The position numbers and the translations under genes are program-made. 64,000 bases of DNA from contig NZ_CP092333.1 of assembly GCF_018595675.2 (NCBI RefSeq), positions 1,512,001 to 1,576,000 on the forward strand. Direction: 5' to 3'. A model generated the notes under the pieces. The model had not been told where the DNA came from and ran no database searches. It worked only from the letters and a program-made list of their open reading frames with translations. This stretch comes from Flavihumibacter fluvii. GTDB lineage: Bacteria; Bacteroidota; Bacteroidia; Chitinophagales; Chitinophagaceae. Shown in pieces: positions 1 to 8,448 of the stretch; position 1 is the stretch's first letter, and each line of letters begins with the position of its first letter.

Positions 1-8
1 ATAACTCC

Positions 9-890
9 ATGAAAAAAACCTGTCATTCTGAATTCGGAACCATACAATCTGTTTTCATTAAACCAATAGTGAATGCCTTCATTGATGATAACCATATTGA
101 AAAGGAATGGAAAGTATTAAATTTTACCAGCAAGCCGGACTTTGAAAAAGGCAGGAAGGAATATGCTGCTTTCGAAAAGTTACTCGGCATAACAGGGGCA
201 AGGATTTCCCATTTTCCAGCTGATACCGTCCAGACATTAGACGCCATGTATTGCCGGGACGCTTCCATAGCCACAGATTATGGCATGATCATCTGCAATA
301 TGGGAAAACCACAGCGAAAAACAGAGCCGGAAGCACATTTGAAATCTTTCAACGAGATCGGCTTGCCGATCCTTGGATCCATAAAAGCACCAGGCACTGT
401 TGAAGGTGGCGACCTCGCCTGGCTGAATGCAACAACCCTGGCCGTTGGCCACACCTATCGAACCAATGAAAATGGGATTGGCCAACTGAAGGCATTACTT
501 GAACCTCGGGGCATTTCAGTTATCACAGTTCCACTACCGCATTATAAAGGCCCGTCGGATGTTTTCCATTTGATGTCTGTCTTAAGTCCGGTTGACCATA
601 ATCTTGCAGTTGTTTATTCCCCGCTGATGCCTATAGTTTTTCGCCAGCATCTTATCGGCATGGGATACGAACTGGTCGAAGTTCCGGATGAAGAATTCGG
701 CAGTATGGGTTGCAATGTGTTGGCAATTGCCCCACGGGTATGCATCATGGTTAGTGGTAATCCAACAACCAAAGCAGCATTAGAAAATGCTGGCTGCAAA
801 GTATACGAATATGAAGGCCAGGAAATTAGTGTAAAAGGAGGCGGTGGACCAACCTGCCTGACCAGGCCGATACAAAGAATTATTCAATGA
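9..890 (+). CDS. Arginine deiminase/DDAH-superfamily amidinohydrolase
   Basis: A 293-residue protein of the guanidine-modifying (pentein) superfamily, which hydrolyses or transfers amidino groups of arginine-like substrates; the closest fit is dimethylarginine dimethylaminohydrolase/arginine deiminase-like enzymes. Visible motifs are YCRDAS (81-86), the acidic substrate-binding EGGD (132-135), catalytic His187 in FHLMS and nucleophile Cys283 in a glycine-rich GGGGPTCLTRP loop at the C-terminus, all in family order. There is no signal peptide, so it should be cytosolic. The ATG lies 8 bases from the window edge, so an upstream start and the promoter cannot be judged. Its end overlaps the convergent SRPBCC gene by 7 bases. 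The family is well supported; whether the substrate is methylarginine, arginine or another guanidine is not. Confidence 0.85.
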   Translation: MKKTCHSEFGTIQSVFIKPIVNAFIDDNHIEKEWKVLNFTSKPDFEKGRKEYAAFEKLLGITGARISHFPADTVQTLDAMYCRDASIATDYGMIICNMGKPQRKTEPEAHLKSFNEIGLPILGSIKAPGTVEGGDLAWLNATTLAVGHTYRTNENGIGQLKALLEPRGISVITVPLPHYKGPSDVFHLMSVLSPVDHNLAVVYSPLMPIVFRQHLIGMGYELVEVPDEEFGSMGCNVLAIAPRVCIMVSGNPTTKAALENAGCKVYEYEGQEISVKGGGGPTCLTRPIQRIIQ

Positions 891-1765
891 ACTAATTCAA
901 GGTATTCCTTTAATGAAGTATGGATAATATGGTTCCAGCCTTCCAAAAAATTGCCTTTTGCAAAATCAATATTACTGGCCGGGAAGGAATCAATTCCAGT
1001 ATGGGTCAATTTCAATAACGTTTTATCTCCCTGGGGAAAAAGTTCAAAACTCACATGCGAAATCCCGCCATAACCCTTATACTTCCAGCTATAGGTTAAT
1101 TTTTGTTCCTTGACCACTTCTGTGATTTCACAAATATGAACATACTGGATATCAGGATCTGCACCACCTAAGAATTCAAATACAAATCCAGGTTCAGGCT
1201 TAAATTCTGCCAGGTCAAAATACCATTTCTTCATTTCCTGTTTATCGGTAATAGCCGACCAAACCCTGGCAACAGGAGCATTCAATAACCTTTCAACTAT
1301 GATGGGTTGCCGGATGATATAAAGCTCCAGTTTTTCAACATTCTGTGTTAATCCCTCATCTGCCTTAAATACTTTCACCACCTGCTCAAACTGCTCTTTT
1401 GATTCAAACAACATATGCCAGTTGAGCCTTGTCCTGGTACCTTCTGCAATAAACTCGATGGTGGTAATGAATTTCGGCGCTGTTATATGTTCAAATACGA
1501 TTCGTTCCGGTTTAACTACTTCCTTATAAATACTTTTATTTTTATAATTGGTACCATCAGGGCCATGCAGGACTAATTCCAACAAACCGCCAGGTACAAC
1601 CTGCATTGATTGAATGGTAGTACTGAAACCATTGGGCCCCCACCAGTTTACAAGATGTTCCGGACGGGTAAATACTTCCCAAACCAGTTCCCTTGGCGCA
1701 CTAAGTAACCTTGAAATCCGGATCTCCCGATCCGCTGTGTTTTGGCTATTATTTTCGCTTGCCAT
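884..1765 (-). CDS. Tandem SRPBCC (AHSA1-like) domain protein
   Basis: The 293-residue protein contains two consecutive START/AHSA1-like SRPBCC domains, roughly residues 12-150 and 152-293. Each begins with the typical pattern of a helix followed by VWxxxT and a WW or KWY motif (LVNWWGPNGF in the first, MKKWYF in the second). Such domains bind hydrophobic ligands in a helix-grip cavity; the ligand here is unknown. Most relatives have a single domain, so this looks like an internal duplication or fusion. The ATG overlaps the 3' end of the upstream ArsR gene by 17 bases, which indicates translational coupling in a two-gene operon. ArsR/SRPBCC pairs are a recurrent arrangement in bacteria, and the ArsR protein probably represses both genes. 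Confidence 0.85.
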   Translation of the reverse strand: MASENNSQNTADREIRISRLLSAPRELVWEVFTRPEHLVNWWGPNGFSTTIQSMQVVPGGLLELVLHGPDGTNYKNKSIYKEVVKPERIVFEHITAPKFITTIEFIAEGTRTRLNWHMLFESKEQFEQVVKVFKADEGLTQNVEKLELYIIRQPIIVERLLNAPVARVWSAITDKQEMKKWYFDLAEFKPEPGFVFEFLGGADPDIQYVHICEITEVVKEQKLTYSWKYKGYGGISHVSFELFPQGDKTLLKLTHTGIDSFPASNIDFAKGNFLEGWNHIIHTSLKEYLELVH

Positions 1766-2093
1766 GTTTATTTATTTTAGGTTCTTTTTGCAGTTGGTCC
1801 AAATATTTTTCCAGGTTATCTATCCTGGATTCCCAGAACTGGCGGTATTGTTCCACCCATTCAAAAATTTCATGCAGGTTATTAAGTTCGGCAGAACAGA
1901 ATCGCTCCCTGCCCTCCTGCCGGATGCTAATCAGTCCGCACTCCGTTAAAATTTTTATGTGCTTCGAAATAGCAGGCCTGCTGATTGCAAAGTTTTCAGC
2001 TACAGAATTGAGGTTCATTTTTTTGTGGGCAACCAACCGTATGATCTCCCGGCGGGTTGGGTCAGCAATGGCCTGGAAAACATCTCTTCGCAT
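1749..2093 (-). CDS. ArsR-family winged-helix transcriptional repressor
   Basis: A small winged-helix regulator of 114 residues. The N-terminus MRRDVFQAIADPTRREI is diagnostic of the ArsR/SdpR-like branch, and the recognition helix region reads NFAISRPAISKHIKIL (about residues 32-48). No metal-binding cysteine pair is visible, so it is probably not a metal sensor. I chose the ATG at 2093 rather than an in-frame ATG at 2156, because 2156 lies inside the promoter and the family alignment starts at MRRDVF. It is followed by an overlapping SRPBCC gene. Two near-identical inverted repeats overlap its promoter, which points to autorepression. Confidence 0.9.
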   Translation of the reverse strand: MRRDVFQAIADPTRREIIRLVAHKKMNLNSVAENFAISRPAISKHIKILTECGLISIRQEGRERFCSAELNNLHEIFEWVEQYRQFWESRIDNLEKYLDQLQKEPKINKHGKRK

Positions 2094-2110
2094 AAATGGA
2101 ATTATTATAT

Positions 2111-2156
2111 GTAACCCTTCGGTTACAAACATAAGCGAAACTATTCGGTTACGCAA
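2111..2156 (-). promoter_or_regulatory. Promoter with two ArsR-type operators
   Basis: Read on the minus strand, there is a TTG -33 element (2154-2156), 20 bases of spacing, and an exact TAnnTTTG -7 element TATGTTTG (2126-2133). Two 16-bp operator-like sites are interleaved with it. The perfect one is GTAACC-N4-GGTTAC at 2111-2126, just downstream of the -7 box, and a second copy with GTAACC and the degenerate arm AGTTTC lies at 2137-2152, between the two promoter elements. They are 26 bp apart. Occupation of either would block polymerase, which fits repression of the ArsR/SRPBCC operon. Confidence 0.75.
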
Positions 2157-2209
2157 GTTTTATGCAAAATTTTAAAGGGGAATCTTTAAAGGGCGAAAGT
2201 CAATCTGGT

Positions 2210-3229
2210 TTAATTATGGCTATGCGGTAAAGCCTGGTAGTGTTCCCGTATCAGGTCTTGTCCATAATCACCATTAAAATCACGCCAGACAGTATGTACA
2301 TGGTTGGCATTGTTCTGCGTATTATCAAATTCAATCAGGAATGTCTTACCCTGGATCCGGTAATAATGACCCTTTCCCTGTTCTTTGGCCCCGGCCCACC
2401 CAAAGCGGATGCTGCCCTTATCCTCATTGGCGATCCTGTCCATGCGCACCTTGGCTATATAGGGTGGCATGGCATACAGGTAGGCCAATATCAATTGGTT
2501 CAACAGGCTTCTTTGTGTTGCAGACAAATTTTGTTCTTCAATTCCAGCAGGGGCTAAAGGATCAACCTTGGGTGAATTGGTCGTGACTATATCTGCAAAA
2601 GCAGTCAACTGGATAATTGCTTGCTTTTGTTGTTCCGCATTTAAGGATAATAATAACTGTAATGCCAGTTCCTCTTCCGTTTTGAAGAGTTGGAAGCCTT
2701 TCTGCGGGCCACTTTGCACAATCCCGGGATTGGCGCCAAAAAACAATGGTGCAAATGCCAGTTTCCCATCAACGATGGTGAAGTTTAACGCCAGATGGTG
2801 TCCTGTAAATTTCCAGGCCCAGATACTGTCTTTTCCTGGCTGGCCATAAAGGGCAATTTTATAGTCTTCCGGAATTCGGGTTGGGTTTTCGGGTTCTACT
2901 ACCTTGAGGATATATTCAAAAGACATGATATCCTTCACCTTTTTATACCCTTCCTTACTTAAATAAGCCTGCAACAACTCGTCTAGCTTTTTCTTCTGGT
3001 TAGCATCAAGGTCTTTTACTGCAATTCCATCCCGCGGATACATATAAGTAGGTACATAATGCCACGAGAACCGGTTCAATTCCGTGAACGGAAAAACAGT
3101 GTAGTATTTTTGTGCAGTGCTGAGCGACTGAATAAAGTTTACGGCAGGCGCCGATTTTGCAAAACTGGTCTGCCCATCCTGTGACATCAAAGTAATTGGT
3201 AGGAACAGGAATAACAAAAGCTGCCTCAT
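2210..3229 (-). CDS. Secreted DUF3500 family protein
   Basis: A 339-residue protein with a short N-terminal signal peptide (MRQLLLFLFLPITLMSQ), so it is exported. The body fits DUF3500, a family of unknown function. The characteristic central GHHLALNFTIVDG stretch is followed by TPxFFGANP-like residues (APLFFGANPG), and the C-terminal region ends in a histidine-rich FDNTQNNANHVHTVWRDFNGDYG segment typical of the family. It is a single gene with about 240 bases of noncoding DNA upstream and no clear operon partner. No catalytic assignment can be made. Confidence 0.8.
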   Translation of the reverse strand: MRQLLLFLFLPITLMSQDGQTSFAKSAPAVNFIQSLSTAQKYYTVFPFTELNRFSWHYVPTYMYPRDGIAVKDLDANQKKKLDELLQAYLSKEGYKKVKDIMSFEYILKVVEPENPTRIPEDYKIALYGQPGKDSIWAWKFTGHHLALNFTIVDGKLAFAPLFFGANPGIVQSGPQKGFQLFKTEEELALQLLLSLNAEQQKQAIIQLTAFADIVTTNSPKVDPLAPAGIEEQNLSATQRSLLNQLILAYLYAMPPYIAKVRMDRIANEDKGSIRFGWAGAKEQGKGHYYRIQGKTFLIEFDNTQNNANHVHTVWRDFNGDYGQDLIREHYQALPHSHN

Positions 3230-3466
3230 ATTTGTAGTATTACACTAAATGTCTGCAAATTTTACCAGAATAGCCCTGATTTCGCAGACAATCAATACCT
3301 GGAAATTTTGTCCCTGAATAATGCCGCTTATCGGCGATAGAAATTTTACCAAGCGCAAGGTATGGCTTGTCCCAATAATTATTTGATGGGAGACACCAGC
3401 TTGTATCGTTATGTATTACATGACAATCCCTTTTCTGCCAGGGCTCTTTTCATTTTCATGTAACAT

Positions 3467-3910
3467 TCATTTCTTTAATATCATTTCTAGTATGGGATAC
3501 GGCTTTCCAAACTCATCAATCGGCTTGCGGTGCGCCACAACAAAACCAAAATGCTGGTAAAATAAAAATGCGCTTTGATTGTCTTCATTAACATCCACTT
3601 TAATCACATTCAGTTGATCAATGGCAAACTTGAGTAAAAGTCTCCCATAACCTTTACCCATACATTCCGGACGGAGAAATAACATTTCCAATTTATCCCC
3701 TCCTACCCCAAAAAAACCCAGCATCCGGCCTCCTTTTTCCCGTAGGCAAAATACAGCCAGTGAACTGAAATCAAATCCCTGCAATATCGACTTGTACAAA
3801 ACGATATCCAATTCCTTTAGAAACTGGTGGGTAGACCTTACAGATTCTTCCCAGACTTCTACTATTTGCTCTTTATCATTTGCCGTGTACCGGCTGATAA
3901 TAGGTTCCAT
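3467..3910 (-). CDS. GNAT-family N-acetyltransferase
   Basis: A 147-residue acyl-CoA-dependent N-acetyltransferase. The acetyl-CoA-binding motif A is visible as LRPECMGKGYGRLLLKFA, followed by the family C-terminal pattern VDVNEDNQSAFLFYQHFGF and YPILEM, which resembles the YjaB-like subgroup. The acceptor substrate is unknown. I chose the ATG at 3910; the reading frame also has a TTG at 3928, but that would place the start inside the stop codon of the upstream gene. The 14-base gap to the upstream GyrI-like gene suggests cotranscription with it. Confidence 0.85.
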   Translation of the reverse strand: MEPIISRYTANDKEQIVEVWEESVRSTHQFLKELDIVLYKSILQGFDFSSLAVFCLREKGGRMLGFFGVGGDKLEMLFLRPECMGKGYGRLLLKFAIDQLNVIKVDVNEDNQSAFLFYQHFGFVVAHRKPIDEFGKPYPILEMILKK

Positions 3911-3924
3911 GCTATGACGAATTT

Positions 3925-4410
3925 TCAAGCCTTAAATTTAATGGGAATCCAGATTTCTTCCTGGGCCAACGGGTCATTGGGCCGATAACCTTCCGGTAAA
4001 ACTTCAAAATGCGGACGGTCATCCATTTCAAATTCAGTGCCTGGCATCCAAATATTGAATATAAAATGAAAGGTTTTCATAAAAGTGGTTGCCGGACCCT
4101 GGTGAATAAATACAGCATATTTTCCAGCAGCCAATATCATTGTTTCCATACCGTCAGGAATTGACGGGAATCCGGCCACTTCAACGGCAGCCCATTTTTC
4201 AAATAGCGTATCGGCATTACCTGATATTGGCCCTGCGCCAGATGGATAGATTTGCAACGAATAAAGGTCACTGTTCAGCGTGCAGCCAATTTCTTTCCTT
4301 CTCGGCATAAACTGATGCCACAGTTCGTATGTCCGGTTGTTGGAATAAGACATCACCATCCTCATTCCCAGTAGTTTTTTTTCCGGCATGTCTATAATTC
4401 TGACATCCAT
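3925..4410 (-). CDS. GyrI-like effector-binding domain protein
   Basis: The 161-residue protein consists of a single GyrI-like (AraC effector-binding, SOUL-type) domain with no DNA-binding domain. Supporting stretches are the N-terminal VRIIDMPEKKLLGMRM, the central AAVEV...IPDGMETMILAAGKYAVFIHQGP and the C-terminal FEMDDRPHFEVLPEGY...EEIWIPIK, which are classic for the family. Such stand-alone domains bind or modify small hydrophobic or cationic molecules. It heads a short operon with the GNAT gene downstream. A candidate -7 box and an inverted repeat lie just upstream. Confidence 0.85.
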   Translation of the reverse strand: MDVRIIDMPEKKLLGMRMVMSYSNNRTYELWHQFMPRRKEIGCTLNSDLYSLQIYPSGAGPISGNADTLFEKWAAVEVAGFPSIPDGMETMILAAGKYAVFIHQGPATTFMKTFHFIFNIWMPGTEFEMDDRPHFEVLPEGYRPNDPLAQEEIWIPIKFKA

Positions 4411-4428
4411 ACTTAGTTGAATTGACAG

Positions 4429-4459
4429 ATACCAAGCGGTATTCCGGATTACAAAATTA
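4429..4459 (-). promoter_or_regulatory. Candidate promoter and inverted repeat before the GyrI-like gene
   Basis: On the minus strand TAATTTTG (4452-4459) matches the TAnnTTTG -7 consensus, but no good TTTG lies 19-21 bases upstream. The sequence ATACC-AAGC-GGTAT (4429-4442) forms a perfect 5-bp inverted repeat next to the predicted transcription start, a usual place for a repressor site. Both elements are short, so this is tentative. Confidence 0.3.
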
Positions 4460-4495
4460 CAGTTTGCAATTGATCAATATATCTCATTAAAAGAG

Positions 4496-5419
4496 TTACA
4501 TCAATCTCTGATTAATGGCATGTTTAACCGGACGCAATCGGTACCCTGCATTCCTTAGTAATTGTATTACCCCTTTACTTCCTGGTAAATGGGCGGCACC
4601 AACTGCAATAAGTGTGGGACTTTTCAGGATAGCTGCTTCAATTATAGGAATCCATTTCGCATTGCGATCATACAAAAAGAGATTGATATAAGATGTTATT
4701 CCAGCTTCATCCTGGGTGAGTTTTTCAATAGCACCAAGATCTTGCGAACGGTACACTTCAAGCATCTTTCCAGTTAAGCTGTCTTCCTTACCGGAACTAT
4801 CAATTGTCCGGAGTAATTCTTTTGCCTGGTCTGTATATGGAATACTATCAAAAACGCTGGCCTGAAATGCGATAGATTCTAATCCATTGATGGGTTTCTG
4901 TTGTCTTTTTACTTCCTGCATGATTACTTCTTCCATACCATTCTTAGTTTCACAGGGCATTTTTGATTCACTCAACATGGATGCTATGAAATATGGCTTA
5001 AATCGTTCCATCATGCTTAATGGAAGCATAGTACGGTTCTCACTGAAATATTTTTTTACCCGGGCATATTCTTCTTCTGTCATCAGATCACTGAGCTTAA
5101 CATTGTCTTTCATCCGGATATACTTGAACAAACCCATTATTTCGGACATATTATCCATGTCCACTTCAAAAAATACAACGTCACTCTTATCTATTGCGTA
5201 CTGCAGGCTGTCGCTTAACCTGGCATCATCAGCGCAGAGAATATGCATGGTACCAAACAGGTAAGACGGAACTTTCAGTCCCTTTCCTGTAATTTCCCAA
5301 AGGACAGAATTGGCCATTTCCTGAACCGGAACAAGCGCCTTTTCAGATTTCACTTTCGCTTGTGAAAATCCGAAGACTGGCAAAATAAGGAAGGATATAA
5401 CGCTGAGGATTAAACGCAT
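4496..5419 (-). CDS. TraB/GumN family protein
   Basis: A 307-residue exported protein with a signal peptide (about residues 1-19). The TraB/GumN fold is recognised by the N-terminal SYLFGTMHIL (His59 in the GTMH motif), the acidic SDVVFFEVDMDN segment, and the C-terminal VGAAHLPGSKGVIQLLRNAGY (GAAH about 274-277). Family members are putative metal-dependent proteases or hydrolases related to TIKI; their substrates in Bacteroidota are unknown. It starts 7 bases after the stop of the UbiD gene and is probably cotranscribed with it. Confidence 0.85.
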   Translation of the reverse strand: MRLILSVISFLILPVFGFSQAKVKSEKALVPVQEMANSVLWEITGKGLKVPSYLFGTMHILCADDARLSDSLQYAIDKSDVVFFEVDMDNMSEIMGLFKYIRMKDNVKLSDLMTEEEYARVKKYFSENRTMLPLSMMERFKPYFIASMLSESKMPCETKNGMEEVIMQEVKRQQKPINGLESIAFQASVFDSIPYTDQAKELLRTIDSSGKEDSLTGKMLEVYRSQDLGAIEKLTQDEAGITSYINLFLYDRNAKWIPIIEAAILKSPTLIAVGAAHLPGSKGVIQLLRNAGYRLRPVKHAINQRLM

Positions 5420-5426
5420 GCATTAC

Positions 5427-7355
5427 TTATTGCGCTACGGCTTCATCGCCATAGACCTGGTGTTTAAATGATAAAGAAGGTGAAGGAATGAATGGACCCA
5501 ATCCAAGCTGGTCCCATTTCTTATCCACCGCATCAATTGTTTGATCAGCTGCCACAATGATATTCGGCCAATCCCGCTGGAAATTATCGAATTCCTTGGT
5601 TTTGATGGTGCCATCCAACCCAAGGCAATTAAAGGTCTTGCCGGTTTCGGTGCGCGCTGGCCGGGAATACAGGAACTGGTCCCGCTTGGGATCCAGGTTA
5701 TTACAAAAACGCCATAAGGCAACAGGAAGGTTACCCGGATCAATGGTGTGCTCTACATACAGCACCATTTTCACCATTTCCATCGATTCAATAGCGGCAC
5801 AAACAGATTGGTGTAAATCCCTGATATGGCCTATACGGTTCTTCCGGACACTTAGTAACAGGCAATTAATGCCCTGATCAAGTAAGGATAAATTCACTGC
5901 GCTGATCTCCGGAAACTGTTTAAAATCTGCTGCTGAGAGCCGGGTTTTAACCTGTGCGGAACTAAAATGATTTTGTTCCTCTGATTCTTCTATCATTTTG
6001 GTAGTTCCATCAATACACATTTTACCGCCAAAGCCCATTTTACTGCAACTATGGTCCAGTACATCCATTGGTCCGTTACTAAAGACCACATCATTGGCAA
6101 CATCTAGGTTTTTGAAAACATACCGTGCTAAATCCCCATAATCCTGGATCTTGACGCCCGCATCTGCTAATACTAAAATTTTATTGAACATCATTTGTCC
6201 GGCTCCCCACATCGCATTCATCACTTTTTGTCCCTGCCCGGCATAATCTTTCTGGATCTGCGTAATCACCAGGTTATGGAATACCCCTTCGATTGGCATA
6301 TCCATATCTATAATTTCAGGCACCATGGTCATTTTGATGGGCGCTAAAAAAATCCGCTCTGTTGCTTTTCCTAACCAGGCATCCTCCTGGGGCGGAATTC
6401 CTACGATCGTTGCCGGGTAAACAGCATTTTTCCTGTGGGTTATGGCCGTAATATGAAATCGCGGGTACCAATCTGGAAGTGAATAATAACCGGTATGATC
6501 TCCGAACGGGCCTTCCCATATCAGGTCTTCACCAGGTTCAACATACCCCTCAATAACAAAATCGGCATCAGCTGGTACTTCGATATCAGGCTGGGTGATG
6601 CATTTTACCAATTCCACTTTTTTCTTCCGTAAGAATCCGGCTAACATGTATTCGTCAACATTTTCCGGCAATGGCGCTGTTGCAGAATAGGCATATACAG
6701 GGTCACCACCGAGGGCAACTGCCACGGGCATCCGCTTTCCCATTTTTTTATATTCGGCAAAATGTTTAGCACTTACTTTATGTTTATGCCAGTGCATGCC
6801 GGTTAATGTGGGCCCGAATACCTGCATCCGATACATACCAACATTGCGTGTATTTGTATGCGGATCCTTAGTATGGATTACAGGAAGTGTAATAAAAGGA
6901 CCGCCATCTTTTGGCCAGCACGTAATAACGGGAAGTTTTGTAATATCGGGTTCAGCTAAAATAACTTCCTGGCATTCCCCTCGCCCATTCCTTACTTTAG
7001 GCATCCAACTGGCAAACTGCCCAAGTTTAGGCAGAAGGTTCAGTTTATCAATAATACTTTCTTTGGGTTTAGTCAATAATTTGAACAGGCTTTCAATTTC
7101 ATTGGCTACATCATCGAGATGGTTCACACCAAGGGCCATGCACATCCTCTTTTCACTGCCATAGGCATTCATTAAAACAGGAAAGCCATAGCCGGTGTTT
7201 TCAAACAACAAGGCTTTACCGCCATTTTTGGTTTTACTGATCCGGTCGGTGATTTCTGCTATTTCAAGGTGGGGGTCCACATAAGTCGTGATGCGGATGA
7301 GTTCTCCGGCTTTTTCCAGTGCATGGATAAATTCCTGCTGATTCTTATAGGCCAT
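5427..7355 (-). CDS. UbiD-family decarboxylase, probably for menaquinone synthesis
   Basis: A 642-residue prenylated-FMN-dependent decarboxylase of the UbiD family. Conserved stretches are NVGMYRMQ (171-178), MHWHKH (187-192) and EGPFGDHTGYYS (281-292), all part of the prFMN/metal-binding active site. Members of this length in Bacteroidota are usually assigned to decarboxylation in menaquinone biosynthesis (futalosine pathway, MqnL-type); no other mqn gene is in the window, so the pathway role is inferred. I chose the ATG at 7355 (MAYKNQQEF); an in-frame start at 7409 would add 18 residues with no family match. A TACATTTG -7-like element lies at 7375-7382, which supports this start. traB follows closely. 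Confidence 0.85.
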   Translation of the reverse strand: MAYKNQQEFIHALEKAGELIRITTYVDPHLEIAEITDRISKTKNGGKALLFENTGYGFPVLMNAYGSEKRMCMALGVNHLDDVANEIESLFKLLTKPKESIIDKLNLLPKLGQFASWMPKVRNGRGECQEVILAEPDITKLPVITCWPKDGGPFITLPVIHTKDPHTNTRNVGMYRMQVFGPTLTGMHWHKHKVSAKHFAEYKKMGKRMPVAVALGGDPVYAYSATAPLPENVDEYMLAGFLRKKKVELVKCITQPDIEVPADADFVIEGYVEPGEDLIWEGPFGDHTGYYSLPDWYPRFHITAITHRKNAVYPATIVGIPPQEDAWLGKATERIFLAPIKMTMVPEIIDMDMPIEGVFHNLVITQIQKDYAGQGQKVMNAMWGAGQMMFNKILVLADAGVKIQDYGDLARYVFKNLDVANDVVFSNGPMDVLDHSCSKMGFGGKMCIDGTTKMIEESEEQNHFSSAQVKTRLSAADFKQFPEISAVNLSLLDQGINCLLLSVRKNRIGHIRDLHQSVCAAIESMEMVKMVLYVEHTIDPGNLPVALWRFCNNLDPKRDQFLYSRPARTETGKTFNCLGLDGTIKTKEFDNFQRDWPNIIVAADQTIDAVDKKWDQLGLGPFIPSPSLSFKHQVYGDEAVAQ

Positions 7356-7439
7356 ACTGTTTGCTTCAAGGTTACAAATGTAAAACACCAAACCCGCAAC
7401 CTTGTTCAAAAACCAGCATAACTGGATAATTAGTAGAAA

Positions 7440-8303
7440 TCAATACACGTTTTTCGGGCAATCCAACTGATGGCCCATACTTGTTCTTTTGGAAGAACCT
7501 GAACTACGTCCTTGCAGGCGATATGAAACAGTGATACCCTGGAAATTGTACCAGTCCTTGCCTTCAGGACTTCCACGCTTCGTACCATCCACCGGATAAA
7601 CCGGATTTCCATCCTTTAACTCACCACTCCGGTAAGACAGCTCAACGGCTTTTGGGCCGCTGCCCGCCAGCAATGCCGCCTGGTCTACATAGCGATTACT
7701 GATGTCATCAATATAATCTGTAAAAGTTTTGCGCATGCCTAATTCATAGCCCAGGGTGATTTGATCATTGACCTTAAATTTAATCCCGGCACCAAATGGT
7801 AAAGAAGGTTGTACACGATGGTATGGCTTATTTTCCGGGTATTCCGCCAGGCCCTGTCCTTCAGTACCTAACGGTTGAAGATAATACCTGTTTCCTAAAG
7901 TGTCGTTAGTGTAAGGATCAAAGCCGAATAAAGCTATGCCTGCAAAAATATATGGGGTGAATTTATATTGTTCCAGGCTGAGGAAATCATATTCCGCCAT
8001 AAAGTTGAATTCTACAATCTGGGAGGTAAAATTCAAGTTCCGTAAACGAAGGAATTCATCATTGGCCAATTTATCATCTCCACTGATTTTTCCATAAGTA
8101 AATCCAGACCGCAGTACAACATGATCCGTCAGACCATATTGCACACCTACACCAAAAGCACCATGCGACTGGCTGGTGGTCACGCGCTTTTCCTGCAAAT
8201 CTCCCTGGTAATTGGAGATACCGCCAAATCCGGTGATTTGCCATTGTTGCGCCAACAACGTTAAAGGGGACAAAGTAATAAGAACAGCAAGGAATTTCCG
8301 CAT
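7440..8303 (-). CDS. DUF6089-type outer-membrane beta-barrel protein
   Basis: A 287-residue protein with a signal peptide (MRKFLAVLITLSPLTLLAQ) and a body of alternating aromatic/hydrophobic beta strands typical of a small outer-membrane barrel. The opening QWQITGFGGISNYQGDLQ and the later PSLPFGAGIKFKVNDQITLGYELGMRKTFTDYIDD match the DUF6089 group common in Bacteroidota. The ATG at 8303 gives a clean signal peptide; upstream in-frame codons do not. Function is unknown, presumably structural or envelope-related. A long inverted repeat sits between it and the upstream arginine decarboxylase gene. Confidence 0.75.
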   Translation of the reverse strand: MRKFLAVLITLSPLTLLAQQWQITGFGGISNYQGDLQEKRVTTSQSHGAFGVGVQYGLTDHVVLRSGFTYGKISGDDKLANDEFLRLRNLNFTSQIVEFNFMAEYDFLSLEQYKFTPYIFAGIALFGFDPYTNDTLGNRYYLQPLGTEGQGLAEYPENKPYHRVQPSLPFGAGIKFKVNDQITLGYELGMRKTFTDYIDDISNRYVDQAALLAGSGPKAVELSYRSGELKDGNPVYPVDGTKRGSPEGKDWYNFQGITVSYRLQGRSSGSSKRTSMGHQLDCPKNVY

Positions 8304-8367
8304 AAAGGTACATTTTAGAATAAGCACGGCCGGGGCGCAGCTTTTCACGGAAAGGATTATTGCAAAT

Positions 8368-8409
8368 TTCACGCAACAACGAACATTAAAACTTCAGTTA
8401 TTGCGTGAA
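8368..8409. repeat. Inverted repeat between the arginine decarboxylase and DUF6089 genes
   Basis: Perfect 9-base arms TTCACGCAA (8368-8376) and TTGCGTGAA (8401-8409) are separated by 24 bases. Outer TTGCA/TGCAA arms at about 8360 and 8416 extend the symmetry imperfectly. No run of T follows on the minus strand, so an intrinsic terminator is unlikely. Position 65 bases before the DUF6089 start codon would suit an operator or an mRNA structure. Confidence 0.45.
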
Positions 8410-8448
8410 TTAATGTGCAAATCAGGGACCAAACTACCACCTCAATCC

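Noticed and set aside
1614-2175. Plus-strand open frames opposite the ArsR and SRPBCC genes
   Set aside because: They overlap two recognisable families and the promoter region and have no homology of their own.
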